A stretch of 42,095 nucleotides of DNA from a virus, in IMG/VR virus record IMGVR_UViG_3300023118_000241, positions 1-42,095 of that record; one strand, written 5' to 3'. The stretch's first letter is position 1, and every line of letters starts with the position of its first letter. Below are positions 39,374-42,095 of this stretch, one piece after another. The notes below the pieces were generated by a model, which ran no database searches, had not been told where the DNA came from, and was given only the letters and a program-made list of their open reading frames with translations. Made by a program: the position numbers and the translations under genes.

Positions 39374-39409
39374 GCCCGTCGGCCCACCAAGCCGGCGGGC
39401 TTTCGTTTT
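39374..39409 (+). terminator. Intrinsic terminator
   Basis: GCCCGTCGGC / GCCGGCGGGC, ten pairs with one G-U, loop CCACCAA, then TTTCGTTTT. It ends the 38316-39341 operon. Confidence 0.8.
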
Positions 39410-39520
39410 GCGAATCTCGTAGACTTGGGCGGTTGCTCCAGGCGACATATTCTGGAAGAAATCGTAAATTGATTGCAATCAGTTCGCGATACGGCTCTTC
39501 AGCGCGCAACTTTGTCTTGA

Positions 39521-40270
39521 TTGGATATTTTTTTGGCATCTGACGATTTCGTGGAGCTCTTGGATATCAACGAGTTTGCCTTTCGCTTCGCAGGTGGCCA
39601 AGGGGTCGCAGCTAATGATCTTGGCGACTTCTTGCGGTATCTCGCCACGCTCTCGAAGCGACAAGGGGTCAGTATCGAAGTAGTCGGCCTTGATCAAGGC
39701 AGTCTAATTGTCCGCCTTCGAGCACGAGTTTCGGCCGAGTTCAAAAAGGCTCCTATCGGAACTTCGGCGGCGGCCGCTGGGCTTCTGATGTTGGCGCCTA
39801 CACTATTGTCTGCGTTCCATCCGACTGAGCAGCCGTCTCCCATCGCCAAAGTCGCGATCAAGATGGTCGAAGAAGGCAGCGTAGACAGGATTGAACTCGT
39901 TACCGAAGGATCTGTGCGCGTTGTTATGGATCAAAAGCTTGTCAACGAGTTTCGGAAGGCGCGCCGAAACCTGGTCGAAACGCAATACGCATCAATACCG
40001 AAGTCATCAAGATACGTGGATTCAGAGTCGCCTGAAGTGCGAGGGCTCGTAGACTCCGCCGAGCAAGGGAAGCTGATTGGAGAAGTATTCGACGTCGCCG
40101 GTATTCTTCATTTCCGACCAAATGGGTTCAGATACCTCGTCCCCATCAACATCATGGCCGACGAACTAACCTTGAGACCTGGAGTGAGGTATCAAGTAAA
40201 GGGTGAGATAACGACTATTCGGGGTCGTCCTGACGCAATCGATATAGGCTCAGCATGGCTGGTCAGGTAG
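39521..40270 (+). CDS. Hypothetical protein
   Basis: A 249-residue protein. The start is a TTG at 39521 or 39533 with no clear ribosome site, so the N-terminus is uncertain. A helical N-terminal half (VAANDLGDFLRYLATLSKRQ) is followed by a short hydrophobic stretch (SAAAAGLLMLAPTLLSAF). The C-terminal half looks like a small beta domain (GEVFDVAGILHFRPNGFRYL, then RYQVKGEITTIRGR). No known family. Confidence 0.6.
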   Translation: MDIFLASDDFVELLDINEFAFRFAGGQGVAANDLGDFLRYLATLSKRQGVSIEVVGLDQGSLIVRLRARVSAEFKKAPIGTSAAAAGLLMLAPTLLSAFHPTEQPSPIAKVAIKMVEEGSVDRIELVTEGSVRVVMDQKLVNEFRKARRNLVETQYASIPKSSRYVDSESPEVRGLVDSAEQGKLIGEVFDVAGILHFRPNGFRYLVPINIMADELTLRPGVRYQVKGEITTIRGRPDAIDIGSAWLVR

Positions 40271-40278
40271 AGGAGTAG

Positions 40279-40857
40279 ATGACTTCGTACGCAACGAAGA
40301 CCACATCAGCTGATGGACCCATTTTCGTGTCACCATTCGACCACCTTCCAATTTTCGCCACGGATCTTGAGATCTCGCAAGCGATTGTCGGGAAGGCCAG
40401 GGCCGCACAGTTCAAGCGAAGCATTCTCCTTGTCATGGCGGGCAAGCCGGGCTTCCCAAAAGTGGATGGTCTGCACGGCGGGCGATCCGTGCCGGCGGTC
40501 CGGCAGTTTTACAGCGACTACCTTCGCATGCCGCCCGCTCCCGTGGAATTCCGTTCGAAGCTCGATCGTCTGCCGCTGTTCGCGACCGACGACGAGATCG
40601 CTGCCGCGCTAGTGGGGAGGAAGCTTGCCGCCCAATGGATCAACGAGACAGCGCCCTATCTACAAAACAAGATGCCAGGCTTTCCGCGGGTCGATCCGCT
40701 ACACGACGGGCGACCGGTTCCAGTGCTCAAGGTGTTTTACGCGAGCTACTCAGGGATGTCTGGCGCATACGTCATCGCCCAGGAAGAGGACAGGGAGGAT
40801 CTGTCAGCGTGGAAGAAAAGCCGGCGGCCGAATAAGACGGTGTGGTCTGGATCTTAG
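40279..40857 (+). CDS. Protein made of two copies of one domain
   Basis: A 192-residue protein with a strong GAGGAG site. Two units of about 62 residues share the pattern LPIFATDLEISQAIVG ... FPKVDGLHGGR ... RQFYSDYL (residues 23-82) and LPLFATDDEIAAALVG ... FPRVDPLHDGR ... KVFYASYS (98-157). Small rhizobial proteins with one such unit exist as far as I recall, and may be DNA-binding. The C-terminus is basic. It sits eight bases after the 39521 gene. Confidence 0.65.
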   Translation: MTSYATKTTSADGPIFVSPFDHLPIFATDLEISQAIVGKARAAQFKRSILLVMAGKPGFPKVDGLHGGRSVPAVRQFYSDYLRMPPAPVEFRSKLDRLPLFATDDEIAAALVGRKLAAQWINETAPYLQNKMPGFPRVDPLHDGRPVPVLKVFYASYSGMSGAYVIAQEEDREDLSAWKKSRRPNKTVWSGS

Positions 40858-40891
40858 CGACAAGCCTATGTCAGAAGCTCCTCCTATGGCC

Positions 40892-41191
40892 TCACGACGG
40901 ACCCCAGTAATAGCAATAGTCCTCATCCTCCCCGATGTATTCCCATACGCCGGCGTCATCGATTTCGAGATCGTTGCAGGCTGACGATGGACCGGCGTTG
41001 AACGTTGGAGACGGTGCTTTGTGAGCTATAGCGCGGATGCGCCTGCCCATGATCATTGGCGGTCTTGCTCGCCCGTCCGCTCCTGGGGGAATTTCCGAAT
41101 GGCAGTGAATGCAGCGGGTTGCGGCGACTTTTATTTCTTCTTTGCAGATTGGACAAGCACGAGTTTTAGCATTGGCATTGGGGTCAGCCAT
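40892..41191 (-). CDS. Zinc-ribbon protein
   Basis: A 99-residue protein from ATG 41191 (AAGGA upstream). CPICKEEIKVAATRCIHCHS forms a four-Cys zinc ribbon (C-x2-C ... C-x2-C) of the UPF0547/double-zinc-ribbon type. A basic Pro-rich linker follows and an acidic aromatic end (WEYIGEDEDYCYYWGPS). The role of such ribbons is usually protein-protein or RNA contact. Confidence 0.7.
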   Translation of the reverse strand: MADPNANAKTRACPICKEEIKVAATRCIHCHSEIPPGADGRARPPMIMGRRIRAIAHKAPSPTFNAGPSSACNDLEIDDAGVWEYIGEDEDYCYYWGPS

Positions 41192-41375
41192 CACGTTGTC
41201 CTTGGGAAAGTTGATCGGGAGAACTTGAATGCACTGCGGAATGCGGATGCAGGAATCGTTTACATACGCTCCGGGCCCGACGTGTCGAGTTGAGCGTATC
41301 GACACTCTATTCCGCAGTTGTGTTTTAGGCAATTGTGATATTTCGAAAATCCGGGTGGCGGAACCGGCAAAGGAA

Positions 41376-41408
41376 AAGCCCGGTGCGGAATGAACCGTCG
41401 CCGGGCTT
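41376..41408 (-). terminator. Intrinsic terminator (bidirectional)
   Basis: AAGCCCGG / CCGGGCTT, eight pairs around a 17-base loop, with an A-run on one side and a T-run on the other. It closes the minus-strand gene starting at 42095. Confidence 0.75.
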
Positions 41409-41498
41409 CTTTAGGATGTCATCGGGCGATGCATCCAAGTGTAAGGAGGATTTCAATTCCCTTACCCATTGAAAACTCATGGGGCCGATAATGGTTCC

Positions 41499-42095
41499 CT
41501 AATTGGATCGCTGGTTTATCAAAAACTCGCATGGCCGCTTCACGTAATCATCGGCCGTGCGCCAAAGCGCAGCTACCAGCAGCGGCGTACGTGGTGCCAC
41601 GCGGTCGTCTTCTGTAGGGTACCTGATCGGATATTGGCGCGGCTCAGCATGCAACTGGCCGAGCGCCCCAAGGTACTCCTCAAAAATCGCAATCGGGTCG
41701 GTTATCCGCTCGGCGCCCGGGAAGCGACCGCTGGTGACTGCGTACTCGTGAGAAATCAGGGCGTTATGCCTTGCCGCCAAGCGGAGCGTTTTTACCTCAT
41801 CTGTCGACCACATATCATTGATACGGTGGCCGTAGCCTATTACCTGGATCTTGGTAACTCCGTTGTGCAGTAGACAGCCTTTGAGCAGGAGCTCAGCGCC
41901 GTGTCCAATCATGTGGAGGGTGGGGGTGAAGAGCATGCCGCTTCTCCCATCTGCCATCTTGTCATCTAAGACGCCGGCGGCTTCCAGAAAGCACTTTGCT
42001 CGACTGATAAAACGGCCGGCATCTGTTTCGAAGAAATCTGGTTGATCCATCAATTGTTCGCTGGAGATAAGGGGCAGGGGTGCAAGGGCGGCCAT
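41499..42095 (-). CDS. HEPN-like protein
   Basis: A 198-residue protein whose start codon is the last three bases of the window; an earlier start beyond the edge is possible. HMIGHGAELLLKGCLLHNGV followed by GYGHRINDMW matches the HEPN-like pattern (a helix with ELxLKAxL, then YGHDL). The typical RNase motif R-x4-6-H is not evident. Function unknown. Confidence 0.55.
   Translation of the reverse strand: MAALAPLPLISSEQLMDQPDFFETDAGRFISRAKCFLEAAGVLDDKMADGRSGMLFTPTLHMIGHGAELLLKGCLLHNGVTKIQVIGYGHRINDMWSTDEVKTLRLAARHNALISHEYAVTSGRFPGAERITDPIAIFEEYLGALGQLHAEPRQYPIRYPTEDDRVAPRTPLLVAALWRTADDYVKRPCEFLINQRSN

Noticed and set aside
41021-41293. 90-codon plus-strand ORF over the zinc-ribbon gene
   Set aside because: It is antisense to the clear CxxC protein and has shadow composition.
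1-42095. CRISPR array, tRNA, rRNA or insertion sequence
   Set aside because: No regularly spaced long repeats, no cloverleaf-type sequence and no transposase were seen on reading.

Overview
The window is most of an integrated tailed phage (HK97-type siphovirus organisation) followed by an accessory right arm, in an alphaproteobacterium, most likely a member of the Rhizobiales. Reasons: the tail genes include a gene-transfer-agent-type gp10 protein and a DUF1833 protein. Small rhizobial families (DUF3606, DUF982) are present. A candidate SOS site has the alphaproteobacterial LexA form GAAC-N7-GAAC, and a PadR-linked sugar transferase lies at the right. These are family recognitions from the protein sequence; no database was searched.

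Left end (1-2.05 kb): tyrosine integrase, a convergent HTH repressor, and a divergent AlpA-like gene. Two copies of an ACAAATTTGT palindrome lie between repressor and AlpA, one on a TTGACA-N17-TATGAC promoter. Early region (2.0-5.7 kb): a run of overlapping small genes, a RecA/RepA-type helicase-like ATPase, then a C-rich, iteron-like stretch that could be the replication origin. An intrinsic terminator closes it. A minus-strand cargo island (5.8-7.0 kb) holds a proteasome-like Ntn-hydrolase with a C-terminal SEC-C zinc motif, and a 58-residue DUF3606 gene.

Late operon (7.1-26.9 kb, all plus strand, mostly overlapping stops and starts): HNH nuclease, TerS, TerL, portal, S49 protease, major capsid, Ig-like and decoration-type proteins, connectors, tail terminator, tail tube, tail-assembly chaperone with a candidate programmed -1 frameshift (GGGAAAC at 17026), tape measure with an embedded peptidase, distal tail proteins, NlpC/P60 peptidase, central J-like protein and tail fibre. 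Lysis region (27.4-30.2 kb): a small membrane protein, a GH24 endolysin with an N-terminal anchor, and an overlapping inner and outer spanin pair. It is interrupted by minus-strand cargo (a lipoprotein at 26.9 kb and a 94-residue protein at 28.1 kb) and by gene stubs.

Right arm (30.3-42.1 kb): a patchwork of short units in both directions. It holds an Abi-alpha (DUF4393) gene coupled to a 42-residue ORF, a possible SOS-controlled minus-strand run of small genes, and DUF982 plus a LigD-type ATP-dependent DNA ligase. Then come PadR plus sugar transferase, a two-gene membrane operon, an XRE-controlled divergent locus, a second HNH protein, a protein made of two copies of one domain, a zinc-ribbon protein and a possible HEPN-like protein. 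No second att site, tRNA, rRNA, CRISPR array or insertion sequence was found, so the right edge of the prophage is not fixed; the later genes may be host chromosome.

The most unusual items are the proteasome-like/SEC-C cargo gene, the slippery site in the tail chaperone, the GAAC-N7-GAAC box before the small-gene run, and the Abi-alpha unit inserted at a scar just after the lysis genes.
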